DNA of 64,000 bases from Acidimicrobiia bacterium (GCA_040902765.1 JBBDWO010000028.1:194069-258068), one strand, 5' to 3'; positions 1 through 8,510 are shown, numbered from the stretch's first letter. Translations and numbers: made by a program. The notes: a model not told the origin generated them from the letters alone.

Positions 1-223
1 GAGCGACGCTGGCTGGGCTCGGGTCGGGAAGCAGGGCCAGCACGACATGTGAGGACGCCAGGTCGGAGATCAGGTCACAGTCCTCGGGTCCCCGCATCGT
101 GACCACCGCCACTCGGGCATCGGCCGCGTCATCGGTGACGGTGTAGCCCGCCTCGGTGAGTGCACCCGTGAGGCCGCGTCGAAACGCTCGTGCCGGTTCG
201 AGTATGACGACGCTCGTGCTCAT
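1..223 (-). CDS. Response-regulator-like protein, N-terminal part (cut by window edge)
   Basis: Only the first 74 codons are inside the window. Translation from ATG at 223 gives MSTSVVILEPARAFRRGL, then a Gly-Tyr-Thr-Val strand, an Asp-Asp pair near residue 30 and an ARVAVVTMRG strand. This matches the opening beta-alpha-beta pattern of a CheY-type receiver, as in NarL/LuxR regulators, although the usual acidic pair after the first strand is not obvious. The output domain is outside the window. Receiver fold is an inference from pattern only. Confidence 0.5.
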   Translation of the reverse strand, partial: MSTSVVILEPARAFRRGLTGALTEAGYTVTDDAADARVAVVTMRGPEDCDLISDLASSHVVLALLPDPSPASVA

Positions 224-506
224 CGGGCGCGTCAGCGTACCGGCCTCCGAGACGGCACGCTCCCGACACGCGAGTGGCATGGCTCGGCCACGGTCCCGGA
301 TCACCGGCGGCGGTGGTCGGGGCCCCGTGAGGGGTCCCTTCGGGGTGGTTCGGACGTCGCCGAAGTGGGGCGACAGTGTGGCGCATCTGCGCCAGCGCAT
401 GGCCGGGACAGGCGTGGTCGTCTTGGAGTACACATTGTGGGAAATGGGGACCGCGTCCCCAGCCACCGTCGCCCCCGTCGGGTGGGCGACCGAGAGAGGA
501 AGACGA

Positions 507-596
507 ATGGCGACTGCCAAGAAGCCCGCTGCCAAGAAGCCGGCGGCCAAGAAGACGAGCACGGCCAGGAAGTCAGGCGGCGCCAAGAAGCGCTGA
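507..596 (+). CDS. 29-residue Lys/Ala-rich basic peptide (histone H1-like repeat)
   Basis: A 30-codon frame starts at ATG 507 behind a purine-rich ribosome site (AGAGGAAG, about 5 nt upstream). The product is built from AKKPA-type repeats (about a third Lys, no acidic residue), like the C-terminal tails of H1-like and HU-tail proteins, here without any globular domain. A strong hairpin at 615-643 closes the unit. Nucleic-acid binding is an inference from composition. The 283-bp stretch before it (224-506) holds no other gene I can support. Confidence 0.6.
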   Translation: MATAKKPAAKKPAAKKTSTARKSGGAKKR

Positions 597-614
597 CGGT
601 TCCAGCTGTAGGTG

Positions 615-643
615 GTGGGGAGGGCGTATCGTCCTCCCCACCA
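615..643. terminator. Bidirectional hairpin between convergent genes
   Basis: GGTGGGGAGG (615-624) pairs perfectly with CCTCCCCACC (634-643) across a 9-nt loop. It lies between the end of the Lys/Ala peptide gene and the end of the desaturase gene, which face each other. There is no U-tract, so the call rests on stem strength and position. Confidence 0.6.
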
Positions 644-655
644 TCGCGTCCGGGA

Positions 656-1555
656 TCAGGTGGCGCGGGCCGCCCGCTTCTCGAACGCCTCGGCACCGCG
701 CATGATGCGGTCCGGGAGCGCCATGATCTTGTCCTGGAACTCCCTCGCCTTGGAGGTGAGACCGGTGAGCTGCTCGATCTTCCAGTCCCGCACCAGCGGC
801 ATGATCACCCGGTCGTGGTGGATGCGCAGGTTGTAGACCCCGGCCTTGGCCATGTCGACAGCCCGTCGCAGATAGCCGGGGATGCCGATCCCCGGCATGG
901 TGAAGGTCGAGAAGACGCGGTAGATCGGCTCCAGCATCGTGGACGGGCTCGCATCCAGCATCGCCTGAGTGACCCCGCGGTAGAACATGAAGTGATGGTT
1001 TTCGTCGGTGGCGATGCGGGCCATGATCTCGTAAGCCGTCTGGTCGTCGGCGAGCTTGCCGGCATTGCGGTGGCTGACCCGCGTTGCCAGCTCCTGCGCC
1101 GACGTGTAGGCCATCAGCGCCGCCGGGTCCTGGTACGGAAGGTCGTAGCCGGTCTCCATGGTGGACATCCGGTCGTCTTCCAGCGCCCGCGGATCACAGT
1201 TGCGCGAGGTGAGCAGGTAGGAGCGCAGGGCGATGGCGTGCTGGCCCTCTTCGGCCGTCCACAGGTGGTTCCAGCGTGACAGTGCCGAGTCCTTCGGTAC
1301 CCGCGAGGCGATGAGCTCGTGGTAGTAGGGGAGGTTGTCCTCGGTCAGGAGGTTGAGGACGAGGGCGGTGCGTACCTCGGGGGACAGGCTGGCGTGGGAC
1401 TCTTCCCAGGGCTCGTCGCGGAAGTTGCGGCCCTGCTCCCACGGGACGAAGTCGTGGGCGTACCAGTGTTCGCGGCGGGAACGGTGCTCGGCGGTGAGTC
1501 GCTCCACCTCGTCGTCGACGGCGGCCACCAGCTCGAACTGTTCGTCGATGCTCAT
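656..1555 (-). CDS. Acyl-[acyl-carrier-protein] desaturase
   Basis: A 299-aa member of the soluble di-iron stearoyl-ACP desaturase family (mycobacterial DesA1/DesA2 type), which puts a double bond into an ACP-bound acyl chain using O2 and electrons from ferredoxin or flavodoxin. Iron-ligand positions fit the family: E72 in TEDNLP, E103 and H106 in AEEGQH, E155 in AQELATR, E185 and H188 in DENHH. Length is near the usual size. A GAGGG sits just before ATG 1555. The type II fatty-acid genes at 49.9-54.2 kb would supply the acyl-ACP. Chain length and position of the double bond cannot be read. Confidence 0.9.
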   Translation of the reverse strand: MSIDEQFELVAAVDDEVERLTAEHRSRREHWYAHDFVPWEQGRNFRDEPWEESHASLSPEVRTALVLNLLTEDNLPYYHELIASRVPKDSALSRWNHLWTAEEGQHAIALRSYLLTSRNCDPRALEDDRMSTMETGYDLPYQDPAALMAYTSAQELATRVSHRNAGKLADDQTAYEIMARIATDENHHFMFYRGVTQAMLDASPSTMLEPIYRVFSTFTMPGIGIPGYLRRAVDMAKAGVYNLRIHHDRVIMPLVRDWKIEQLTGLTSKAREFQDKIMALPDRIMRGAEAFEKRAARAT

Positions 1556-1629
1556 GGTGCCCTCGCGCGGTTGGTCCTCGATCCGTCGTCACCACAATAG
1601 CCGCTGCAGGATGTGGGAGGATGCAGTCC

Positions 1630-2454
1630 GTGCCCACACCACCCATCCGTACGGCCGTGATCCCTTGCGCCGGTGAGGGTACCCGCATGCGCCCCGCCAC
1701 CCGAGCGGTCCCCAAGCCACTCCTCCCGGTGATCGACAAGCCGGTCATCCAATACGTCGTGGAGGAAGCGGTCGCCGCCGGCATCGACCGGGTGATCCTG
1801 GTGGTCGACGAGCGATCGGGCGACCCCGTCATCGCCCACTTCGTGGGGCCGCCCGCCCTCGAGGGCATGAAGCACGTCGAGTTCGTGGCGGTCGAGCAGC
1901 CCAAGCCGGCGGGTCTCGGGGATGCCGTGCTCCAGGCACGGCGCGCTGTCGGTGACGAGGCGTTCCTCTGCATGGTGTCGGACCGGTTCCCGGTTCCCGG
2001 TCGCTGGTTCGCCGACCGGATGGTGGCTGCCTACGACGGCCGGCCCGTGGTGGCCGTCGAACGGGTCGGGCAGGATGTCGCAGACCGGTATGGGTTCGTG
2101 TCGATCGGGGGACCCGCGACCGACGGCGTGGTGGAGGTCACCGGAGCCGTGGAGAAGCCGGGAATCGGGAAGGCACCCTCCGAGTTCGCCCTGCTGGGAC
2201 GCTACGTCTTCGGCCCCGATATCTTCGATGAGCTCGGATCCTTGCCCCCCGGGTATGGCGACGAGATCCAACTCACCGACGCCATCGACCGGGTGGCCCG
2301 GCGGGGCGGGGCCGTCGGGCTGCTGGTGGATCACGTCCTTCTCGACGTCGGTCTGCCAGCAGGACTGCTCGAGGCCACCGCTGCCGTCGGCCTCGCCCGC
2401 CCCGACCTCGCTCCCGAGTTCATCGCGGCGATGCGCCGGATGCTCGACGGGTAG
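1630..2454 (+). CDS. galU: UTP-glucose-1-phosphate uridylyltransferase-like nucleotidyltransferase
   Basis: About 274 aa with the nucleotidyltransferase signature near the N-terminus (PCAGEGTRMRPAT, then PKPLLPVIDKPVIQY) and later GalU-type segments (VEKPG, EIQLTDAI). It would make UDP-glucose from UTP and glucose-1-phosphate for cell-envelope sugars. I place the start at GTG 1630 because GGGAGG lies 9 nt upstream; the in-frame ATG at 1621 abuts that site and is a poorer choice. The stop TAG forms part of the -10 hexamer of the next gene. A dTDP- or CDP-sugar relative cannot be excluded. Confidence 0.8.
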   Translation: MPTPPIRTAVIPCAGEGTRMRPATRAVPKPLLPVIDKPVIQYVVEEAVAAGIDRVILVVDERSGDPVIAHFVGPPALEGMKHVEFVAVEQPKPAGLGDAVLQARRAVGDEAFLCMVSDRFPVPGRWFADRMVAAYDGRPVVAVERVGQDVADRYGFVSIGGPATDGVVEVTGAVEKPGIGKAPSEFALLGRYVFGPDIFDELGSLPPGYGDEIQLTDAIDRVARRGGAVGLLVDHVLLDVGLPAGLLEATAAVGLARPDLAPEFIAAMRRMLDG

Positions 2455-2457
2455 CGT
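2452..2457 (+). promoter_or_regulatory. Leaderless-type -10 box (TAGCGT) for haloalkane dehalogenase
   Basis: TAGCGT lies 7 nt before ATG 2465, and its TAG is also the galU stop codon. No Shine-Dalgarno precedes the ATG. Confidence 0.5.
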
Positions 2458-2464
2458 TGTTTCC

Positions 2465-3349
2465 ATGGACGAAGTGGTACGCACCCCCGACGACCGGTTC
2501 GCCGACCTACCCGACTTCCCGTTCGAGCCGCACTACGCAGAGGCCGATGGACTCCGACTCGCCTACCTGGACGAGGGGGAGGGCCCGGCAGTCGTGTTCT
2601 TCCACGGGGAGCCCACCTGGTCGTTCCTGTGGAGGAAGCTCGTCCCCCCGGTAGTCGCCGCGGGCTTCCGTGCGATCGCCCCGGACTACGCCGGCTTCGG
2701 ACGCTCCGACAAGCCCACCGACATCGGCTGGTACACCTACGACCGCCACACTCGCCTCATGGAGTCACTGCTCGGCGGGCTCGGCGTCGCCGACGCGGCC
2801 GCGGTGGTCCACGACTGGGGAGGCCCCATCGGGCTCCGGGTTGCGGTGGAGGCTCCCGGGATGTTCTCACGGCTGGTCATCATGGAGACGGCTCCGGTCA
2901 CCGGCCATCAGCGGATGACGGACGACTGGCTCCGGTTTCGGTTTTTCGTCGCCAAGACCGAGGACCTCCCGATCGGGTTCCTGGTGCGCGGCGGCTGCTT
3001 CAACGACCCCGGTGACGCGGTCATCGGGGCCTACGACGCCCCGTTCCCGAACCCGGAGTCGAAGGCGGGAGCCCGGGCCTTCCCGGCAATCCTGCCCACC
3101 GAGCCGGATGCCCCCGGCGCGGCCGCGGGTCGGGCCGTCATGGAAGCGCTGGTCGCCCACCCGCTTCCCGGCATCGTCATTTGGGCGGGGAACGACCCGA
3201 TCCTGCCCGAAGCGTTGGGCCGCAAGCTGGCGGGCGCCCTCGGCTACGACGAACCAACGATCGTCCCCGAGGCCGGGCACTTCCTCCAGGAGGACGCTGG
3301 TCCCACGCTCGGCGGCATGGTCGCCGAGTGGCTGGCGGCGACCACCTAG
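2465..3349 (+). CDS. Haloalkane dehalogenase (HLD-I type alpha/beta hydrolase)
   Basis: This 294-aa alpha/beta hydrolase would cleave carbon-halogen bonds by water to give an alcohol and halide. The oxyanion segment is HGEPTW (47-52), the nucleophile elbow is HDWGGP with D117 and halide-binding W118, the acid is D244 in GNDP and the histidine is H272 in AGHFLQ. The D-x-x-x-H spacing and the Asp after strand 7 fit subfamily I (DhlA/DmbB-like). The start at ATG 2465 follows TAGCGT by 7 nt. An epoxide or ester hydrolase is less likely given the Trp after the nucleophile. The natural substrate is unknown. Confidence 0.85.
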   Translation: MDEVVRTPDDRFADLPDFPFEPHYAEADGLRLAYLDEGEGPAVVFFHGEPTWSFLWRKLVPPVVAAGFRAIAPDYAGFGRSDKPTDIGWYTYDRHTRLMESLLGGLGVADAAAVVHDWGGPIGLRVAVEAPGMFSRLVIMETAPVTGHQRMTDDWLRFRFFVAKTEDLPIGFLVRGGCFNDPGDAVIGAYDAPFPNPESKAGARAFPAILPTEPDAPGAAAGRAVMEALVAHPLPGIVIWAGNDPILPEALGRKLAGALGYDEPTIVPEAGHFLQEDAGPTLGGMVAEWLAATT

Positions 3350-3352
3350 GCT
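3347..3352 (+). promoter_or_regulatory. Leaderless-type -10 box (TAGGCT) before a mini-ORF
   Basis: TAGGCT overlaps the dehalogenase stop codon and lies 6 nt before GTG 3359, which opens a 13-codon frame coupled to the flavin oxidoreductase. Confidence 0.45.
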
Positions 3353-3358
3353 CGGTCC

Positions 3359-3400
3359 GTGCACGACCGGCTGCTCATCGACTGGTGGTTCGGTGGCTGA
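3359..3400 (+). CDS. 13-residue upstream ORF overlapping the oxidoreductase start
   Basis: GTG 3359 opens MHDRLLIDWWFGG and stops at TGA 3398-3400, which overlaps the next gene's GTG start at 3393 in another frame. The -10 hexamer TAGGCT is 6 nt upstream. The layout suggests that ribosomes finishing this frame restart on the oxidoreductase. Two adjacent Trp codons near its end might make it sensitive to charged tRNA-Trp, but no attenuator hairpin is evident. Alternatively it is a chance frame. Confidence 0.3.
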   Translation: MHDRLLIDWWFGG

Positions 3401-4760
3401 GAGCGCGGCATCGTTCTGGTTGGAGCGCCTCGGTCCGATGCGCCTGCGGCCGCCACTGGCCGGGCCGCTCGAGGTCGACGTCTGCATCGTGGGAGCCGGC
3501 TACACCGGACTGTGGACCGCCTACTACCTCCTCGAGGCTGCACCGGCATTGAACGTGGCGGTACTGGAGCGCCGACACGTCGGTTTCGGCGCCTCGGGCC
3601 GCAACGGGGGCTGGGTGTCGGCCAAGGTCGCCGGATTGGACCGGTTGTTCAAGCACGCCGAGACGAGGGGTCCCGCCCTCGACATGCAGATGGCGATGAA
3701 CCAGACCGTCACCGAGGTGGGGGAGGTCGTGGCTCGGGAGTCGATCGACTGCGGGTTCGTCCACGGCGGGACGCTGCTGGCGGCGACCACCCCGGCTCAG
3801 GTCGGGCATCTCCGCGACTACGTCGTCTCCAAGCATGCCGTCGGGTTCACCGAGGAGGACCACCGCTGGCTCGGACCCGAGGAGGCAGCCTCCCGGATCC
3901 GCCCGGGCGCTCTCTACGGAGCCGCTTTCACGCCCCACTGTGCAGCCGTCGATCCTGCCCGGCTCGTTGTCGGACTGGCTGAGGCGGTGGAGCGGCGAGG
4001 CGGGGTCATCTACGAGGAGACTGAGGCGACCGTCAGTGGGGGACGGGTCTCGGTGGGGGGCGAGCCGGTCACCACTCATGCCGTGGTCGATGCCCGGGAG
4101 GCCTACCGGCTGCTCGACCGTGCCGAGCGACGGGCGATGATCCCGGTGTACTCGCTCATGGTGATGACCGAGCCGCTGGGTGACGATCGGTGGGCCGAGA
4201 TCGGTCTGGAGGGGCGCGAGACGTTTTCAGACGGTCGCTTGATGATCGTGTACGGGCAGCGCACTGACGACGGGCGGATCGCCTTCGGAGGCCGGGGCGC
4301 CCCGTATCACTTCGGCTCCAGCATTCGCCCCGAATTCGACCGTGACGAGGCCACCTTCGCCATGCTCAGGCGCACCCTGGAGGCCTTCTTCCCTGCGATG
4401 GCCGGAGCCCGCTACGAGGGAGCCTGGGGAGGGCCGCTCGGCATCCCCCGCGACTGGAGGCCCTCGGTGACCTTCGACCCCGACACCGGGCTCGCCCGGG
4501 CAGGCGGCTACGTCGGCCAGGGTGTGGCAGCGGCGAATCTGGCGGGGCGGACCCTGACCGACCTGATCCTCGAGCGCCACAGCCCGTTGCTCGACTTCCC
4601 ATGGGTCGGTCACCGTTCCCGGGCCTGGGAGCCCGAACCCTTGCGATGGATTGGCGTCAACCTGGGGCGGAAGCTCACCGAGTCGATCGACGCCGCCGAG
4701 GACCGGGAGAGTACCCCCCGATTCCGTCGGTGGCTGCTAGGCCGTCTCCCCGTCGGCTGA
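3393..4760 (+). CDS. FAD-dependent oxidoreductase (DAO family)
   Basis: A 455-aa D-amino-acid-oxidase-fold flavoprotein. The dinucleotide-binding motif is VGAGYTGLWTA (33-43), followed by LERRHVGFGASGRNGGW (58-74), as in gamma-glutamylputrescine oxidase (PuuB) and related amine oxidases. The C-terminal half has GGRGAPYHF and GYVGQGVAAANLAGR, the usual FAD-closing segment. The predicted reaction is oxidation of an amine or imino acid; the substrate is not identifiable. GTG 3393 is chosen because it overlaps the mini-ORF stop and keeps the N-terminus at family length. Confidence 0.75.
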   Translation: MAESAASFWLERLGPMRLRPPLAGPLEVDVCIVGAGYTGLWTAYYLLEAAPALNVAVLERRHVGFGASGRNGGWVSAKVAGLDRLFKHAETRGPALDMQMAMNQTVTEVGEVVARESIDCGFVHGGTLLAATTPAQVGHLRDYVVSKHAVGFTEEDHRWLGPEEAASRIRPGALYGAAFTPHCAAVDPARLVVGLAEAVERRGGVIYEETEATVSGGRVSVGGEPVTTHAVVDAREAYRLLDRAERRAMIPVYSLMVMTEPLGDDRWAEIGLEGRETFSDGRLMIVYGQRTDDGRIAFGGRGAPYHFGSSIRPEFDRDEATFAMLRRTLEAFFPAMAGARYEGAWGGPLGIPRDWRPSVTFDPDTGLARAGGYVGQGVAAANLAGRTLTDLILERHSPLLDFPWVGHRSRAWEPEPLRWIGVNLGRKLTESIDAAEDRESTPRFRRWLLGRLPVG

Positions 4761-4763
4761 GGA

Positions 4764-5954
4764 TCAGCGTGGCGTCCCTGCCACCCGGAGGCTCCGCACC
4801 CCTCGAAACACGAGGCTCGGGGTGCGCTCCGGCTCGGGATCGAGTGCCTCGAGGGACGAGAACCGCATCGCCAGGGCACGCAAGGCCTCCTCGAGTTCGA
4901 CCCGGGCGAGCGCCGAGCCCAGGCAAAAGTGCGTCCCCAGACCGAACGAGATGTGCGGGTTGGGGTCACGGTTCAGGTGAACGGTGTCGGGGTCGCTGAA
5001 GACGGCCTCATCACGGTTCGCCGAACCGAAGAGCAGACCCACCTTGTCGCCCGGCTCCAAGGGGATACCGGACCACTCGATCGGTTCCAGCACCCAGCGT
5101 TCGAACATCTGTAGCGGGGCGTCGAACCGCAGGAGCTCGTCGGCGCCGCCGTCCACCCGGTCCGGATCGTCCACGAGGGCGCCGAAGGCCCCGTGGTGGC
5201 GGGTGAAGGTGAGCACCGAGTTTCCGATGCCGTGGACCGTCGCCTCGTGTCCTGCGTTGAGGATCAGGATGCACGACGCGACCAGATCGTCGTCGGGGAG
5301 CGGGTCGTCGCTGTGGACCAGCTCCGAGATCAGATCGTTGCCGGGTTCGCTGCGACGCCGTTCGATCAGGTCACGCAGGTAGTCGGCGAACTCACCGACC
5401 GCGTGTTCTGCCCGCTGCTGCTCGGCGTCGGTGGCCGCAATGTCGAACACCCGCACGATGGCGTGGGACCAGTCGAGGAGCCGCCGGTGATCGGTGTCGG
5501 GCACCCCCATCATGTCGGCGATGACCGAGATCGGCATCGGCGTGGCGTAGTCGGCGATGACGTCGAAGCCGTCCCCGAGGCGGTCGAGGAGGCGCTGGGC
5601 AAGGGAGCGGATGTCGGAGCGCTGCACCTCGGCCCGACGGCGGGTGAATGCCCGGTTCACCGACCCCCGGATGCGTGTGTGTTCGGGAGGCTCGAGGTCG
5701 ATGAACGAGCCCCGGATGAGCCGCGTCCACTGGGGGAGGTGGGCCGGGTAGGTGCGGTGGTCGACCTGATCGGCGGGCAGGACGTGGCGAATGTCACGGC
5801 CGAAGGCACGACTGCGCAGGATGCCGGTCACATCGGCATGGCGGCTGAAGAAGGTCAGGCCCCACGTCTCGTCGAAGAACGGCCCGTGGGTGCGAAGCCT
5901 GGCATACGTCGGGTACGGATTTCTGACGAACTCTGGGTCGTAGGCGTCGAACAC
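4764..5954 (-). CDS. Cytochrome P450
   Basis: A soluble 396-aa bacterial P450. It has the I-helix oxygen-binding motif AGHEAT (234-239), the ExxR pair E273/R276 (ELLR), and the haem loop FGLGTHFC with the thiolate C344 followed by LGSALARVE. It would hydroxylate or otherwise oxidise a small lipophilic compound with a ferredoxin partner; no ferredoxin gene is adjacent. The GTG start at 5954 lies 5 nt after TACCCT. The gene is convergent with the flavin oxidoreductase (3-bp gap). Confidence 0.9.
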   Translation of the reverse strand: MFDAYDPEFVRNPYPTYARLRTHGPFFDETWGLTFFSRHADVTGILRSRAFGRDIRHVLPADQVDHRTYPAHLPQWTRLIRGSFIDLEPPEHTRIRGSVNRAFTRRRAEVQRSDIRSLAQRLLDRLGDGFDVIADYATPMPISVIADMMGVPDTDHRRLLDWSHAIVRVFDIAATDAEQQRAEHAVGEFADYLRDLIERRRSEPGNDLISELVHSDDPLPDDDLVASCILILNAGHEATVHGIGNSVLTFTRHHGAFGALVDDPDRVDGGADELLRFDAPLQMFERWVLEPIEWSGIPLEPGDKVGLLFGSANRDEAVFSDPDTVHLNRDPNPHISFGLGTHFCLGSALARVELEEALRALAMRFSSLEALDPEPERTPSLVFRGVRSLRVAGTPR

Positions 5955-5959
5955 GCCTC

Positions 5960-5965
5960 AGGGTA
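5960..5965 (-). promoter_or_regulatory. Leaderless-type -10 box (TACCCT) for P450
   Basis: On the minus strand TACCCT is followed by 5 nt and the GTG start at 5954; there is no ribosome site. Confidence 0.45.
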
Positions 5966-5985
5966 CCGGCTCGATGCCGACCCGG

Positions 5986-6378
5986 TCAGGCGGCGGTCTC
6001 GACGAGGATGCAGGCGTCGACGATGGCGTCGAACGCGTGCTCGTCGAGGTATCGGCGCACCGCGTCGTCGGCGGCCCCGGGCTGGACCCATACCGTCGTG
6101 TACCCGAGTTGGCGGCACTCGTCGAGGATGGCGAGGGTGACCACGGGTGGGACGACGAAGACCACGATGTCCGGAGGCTCGGGGAGGTCGGCCACCGTCG
6201 GATACGCCGGGTCGTCGGCGACTGTCGGTGCCGTCGGGTGGACGGCCATCACCTGAAAGCCCTTCGCCCGCAGATCGCGGTAGGCCCGTCCGCCCCACTT
6301 CCCGGGGCTGTCGGACGCACCCACCACGGCGACACAGGTGGTCGCCGGGTCGGTCAGGAGAGACATGATCGTGTCCAT
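5986..6378 (-). CDS. CoA-binding Rossmann protein (YccU/CoA_binding family)
   Basis: About 130 aa. The motif VVGASDSPGKWGGRAYRDL near residues 17-35 and the later VFVVPP and GYTTVWVQPGAAD segments match the stand-alone CoA-binding domain also found in succinyl-CoA synthetase alpha subunits. No catalytic domain is attached. The start is placed at ATG 6378; ATG 6366 is an alternative. The molecular role of this family is not settled. Confidence 0.75.
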   Translation of the reverse strand: MDTIMSLLTDPATTCVAVVGASDSPGKWGGRAYRDLRAKGFQVMAVHPTAPTVADDPAYPTVADLPEPPDIVVFVVPPVVTLAILDECRQLGYTTVWVQPGAADDAVRRYLDEHAFDAIVDACILVETAA

Positions 6379-6448
6379 GGTTTTGCGACGCGGGGTCAGT
6401 TGCCGCACGCTGCACGGTACTCCGCTATGCGACGCCGTCGAACCGTTC

Positions 6449-6766
6449 TCATGGTCGCCAATGGCGGGGTTGCCGACTGAGGCCGGCGAGGACGATAACG
6501 CCGACGACCGCGCCGGCGAGTACCCATGTCGTCGGGAAGGGCCGCCCCCCGATGTCGAGGGCGAACGGCCCCTCCAACCCGAACCGGTGCAGCACGGCCG
6601 CGACGACGGGGCCGCCGAGGAGAGCGGCGATCGTCGCCGCCCCGCGCATCCGTCCGGGAACTACGCCCAGCTGGACGGCCGTGACGGCGGTCGCCGTCGC
6701 CAGGAGGACGCCCATGCCAAGCCAGGCCAGACCGGCGAGGGCCACCTCGATGACCAGCCACGGCAT
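6449..6766 (-). CDS. Small integral membrane protein of unknown function
   Basis: 105 aa with hydrophobic stretches at about residues 3-28, 40-58 and 78-98, so three membrane segments are likely. The loop between the second and third carries GLEGPFALDIGG. The ATG start at 6766 lies 5 bp after the stop of the HhH-GPD gene, so the two are probably cotranscribed. I do not recognise the family. Confidence 0.6.
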   Translation of the reverse strand: MPWLVIEVALAGLAWLGMGVLLATATAVTAVQLGVVPGRMRGAATIAALLGGPVVAAVLHRFGLEGPFALDIGGRPFPTTWVLAGAVVGVIVLAGLSRQPRHWRP

Positions 6767-6771
6767 CGGGA

Positions 6772-7335
6772 TCAGCCCTTGTCCTGCTTGGCCTTCGCCT
6801 TGGCCGCCTTCTTCTGCTCGCGGAGCACGAACACCTTCTCGAACTCGTCGACGTCGGCGATCGAAGGCCAGTCCGCGGCCTCGGTCTCCCAGCCGGGGGG
6901 TCCTTCGCCGAGCCGCTTGCCGACGACGCCCACGAATATGCGAGCCTTTGCCTTCCCGAACCCGGGCAGCGCCTCGAGCCGACGGCGCAGCGCTGCCCCG
7001 TCTTCGGCCTCGGTCCAGATGCGGCTGGTCTCCCCGCCGTACTCGTCGACGACGATCTGGCATAGATCGCGCGCCCGCTCCGCCATCGCCTTCGGGAACC
7101 GATGCAGCGCCGGTGGCCCGACGAAGGCGGCTTCGAGGTCGGCTTCATCCATGGCCGCGATGGTGGCGGCGTCGAGGTCGCCACCGGTGCGCACCTGCAG
7201 GAGGTAGGGGGAGTAGAAGGCGCGCTCCATGGGGAACTGCTGGTCGAGCAACATCCCGATCACCAGCGCGGTCGGGTTGCTCGCCAGGAGCCGGTTGGCG
7301 TCGGCATCCTCGGTGAACGGCAGGGCGTCGGGCAT
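6772..7335 (-). CDS. HhH-GPD superfamily base-excision repair protein
   Basis: 187 aa. A helix-hairpin-helix LPGFGKAKA (123-131) follows a helical domain containing GMLLDQQFPMERAF (27-40), the arrangement seen in Nth/MutY-type DNA glycosylases. There are no C-terminal iron-sulphur cysteines. The tail is Lys/Ala-rich (EQKKAAKAKAK), likely DNA-contacting. It resembles the short actinobacterial HhH-GPD proteins rather than a standard Nth or AlkA. Damaged-base removal is inferred from the fold; the specificity is unknown. Confidence 0.7.
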   Translation of the reverse strand: MPDALPFTEDADANRLLASNPTALVIGMLLDQQFPMERAFYSPYLLQVRTGGDLDAATIAAMDEADLEAAFVGPPALHRFPKAMAERARDLCQIVVDEYGGETSRIWTEAEDGAALRRRLEALPGFGKAKARIFVGVVGKRLGEGPPGWETEAADWPSIADVDEFEKVFVLREQKKAAKAKAKQDKG

Positions 7336-7365
7336 CCGTGACCTCCGGCAGTGGGGCCGCCAACG

Positions 7366-8388
7366 CTAGTGCCGGTCGGTTGGTGCCTCGTCTCGCCCGA
7401 GGCGCCAGCCACCTCTCATGCCGAAGAGGCGACCCTTGGAGCCGAGAGGGCGCCGCACGCTGAGGTCGACGACGGGCGTGGTGGGGAGAGGGCGGGCATC
7501 GATTCCCCGGGGGAGGACGAGCTCGGTCACACCCTCGTCGGCGGCAGCGCAGGCAGCATCGGTGATGATCGGTGCCACCGGGCGGCTCGGGTGGTCGGTG
7601 AGGATGCTGTGGACCGCGATCGCGTTGGCAAAGCGTGCGCCGTAGAGGACCGCAGTGGTGCCGTGTGGACCGTCCTGGCGCCACATCCGCAGTCGGCCAG
7701 CATCGAGGAGTCGGTGCGTCGCTTGCCGGTGAAAGACGGCGAGTGCCGGATGGGCGAGAGGCGGTGCCTGCGGCCCGGAGGTGAGGGTTGCCATGATGTC
7801 CAGCGTCTCTTCGAGGTCGAGGGGGCGAGACACCAGGCGTCTCGATTCGCCTCCCGGGGAACCGGCGGGCACGGCGTCGTCGGTGCGGAGGGCGCTGGCT
7901 GCCGAGCCGTGAACGTCACGGCGGTCCGCCCGGCGTCGAAACAGGAGGGTGGCGAGGGCGCCGTCGGCGGCGAGCGCGGTCAGATCGACCACATCCCACC
8001 GGGGGTCGCGGGTGGTCGCATCCCACAGCGTCGAGGCGAGCGTCGTCGGATGGGTCGGGTCGACGAGGATGTCGAGACCACGGCCGCCGGCGATACCGGC
8101 GCCCATCATGCGCAGCGAGCTCACGGCGACGCCGAGCCGCCGCCGATGATCGACAAAGCAGGGGGCGGCACCGACCAGCTCCCCGGTGTTGGCGTCGCGA
8201 GCGGTGATGAGTTGGAGGTCGGCATCGCTGCCGATGGTGTCGACCCAGGCGCTCAGCCAGGGCCACGACAGGAACGGGGAGGGACTCGCCGATCGTGCGA
8301 GCAGTGGATCCCACTCGGCTCGCAGCGACGCAAAGCCACGCCGATCGACCGATTCCACCACCGGGGCGTGGTGGCGAGCCGATGTCAT
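7366..8388 (-). CDS. GNAT-superfamily (CelD/BioF2-like) acetyltransferase-domain protein
   Basis: About 340 aa from ATG 8388. Features shared with the CelD/BioF2-like double-GNAT group include SPFLSWPWLSAWVDTIG near the N-terminus, a central LTALAAD segment and a C-terminal GTTAVLYGARFANAIAVHSIL strand-helix core. Members transfer acyl or aminoacyl groups to carbohydrate or peptide precursors. The upstream in-frame extension to 8529 is rich in Pro/Arg/Ser and is probably not translated. It is divergent from the zinc-ribbon gene at 8547. Confidence 0.6.
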   Translation of the reverse strand: MTSARHHAPVVESVDRRGFASLRAEWDPLLARSASPSPFLSWPWLSAWVDTIGSDADLQLITARDANTGELVGAAPCFVDHRRRLGVAVSSLRMMGAGIAGGRGLDILVDPTHPTTLASTLWDATTRDPRWDVVDLTALAADGALATLLFRRRADRRDVHGSAASALRTDDAVPAGSPGGESRRLVSRPLDLEETLDIMATLTSGPQAPPLAHPALAVFHRQATHRLLDAGRLRMWRQDGPHGTTAVLYGARFANAIAVHSILTDHPSRPVAPIITDAACAAADEGVTELVLPRGIDARPLPTTPVVDLSVRRPLGSKGRLFGMRGGWRLGRDEAPTDRH

Positions 8389-8510
8389 CGTGGGCTCGGC
8401 ACGGAGGCGGGAGCGCGGTCGTGGGACCCGTGGTGGGGCATAGGAGGAAGGTTTCGGACACTCGATCACCGGACTTGAGGCGGGGCTGCGCCGGCCGAAC
8501 GGGGACGGGT

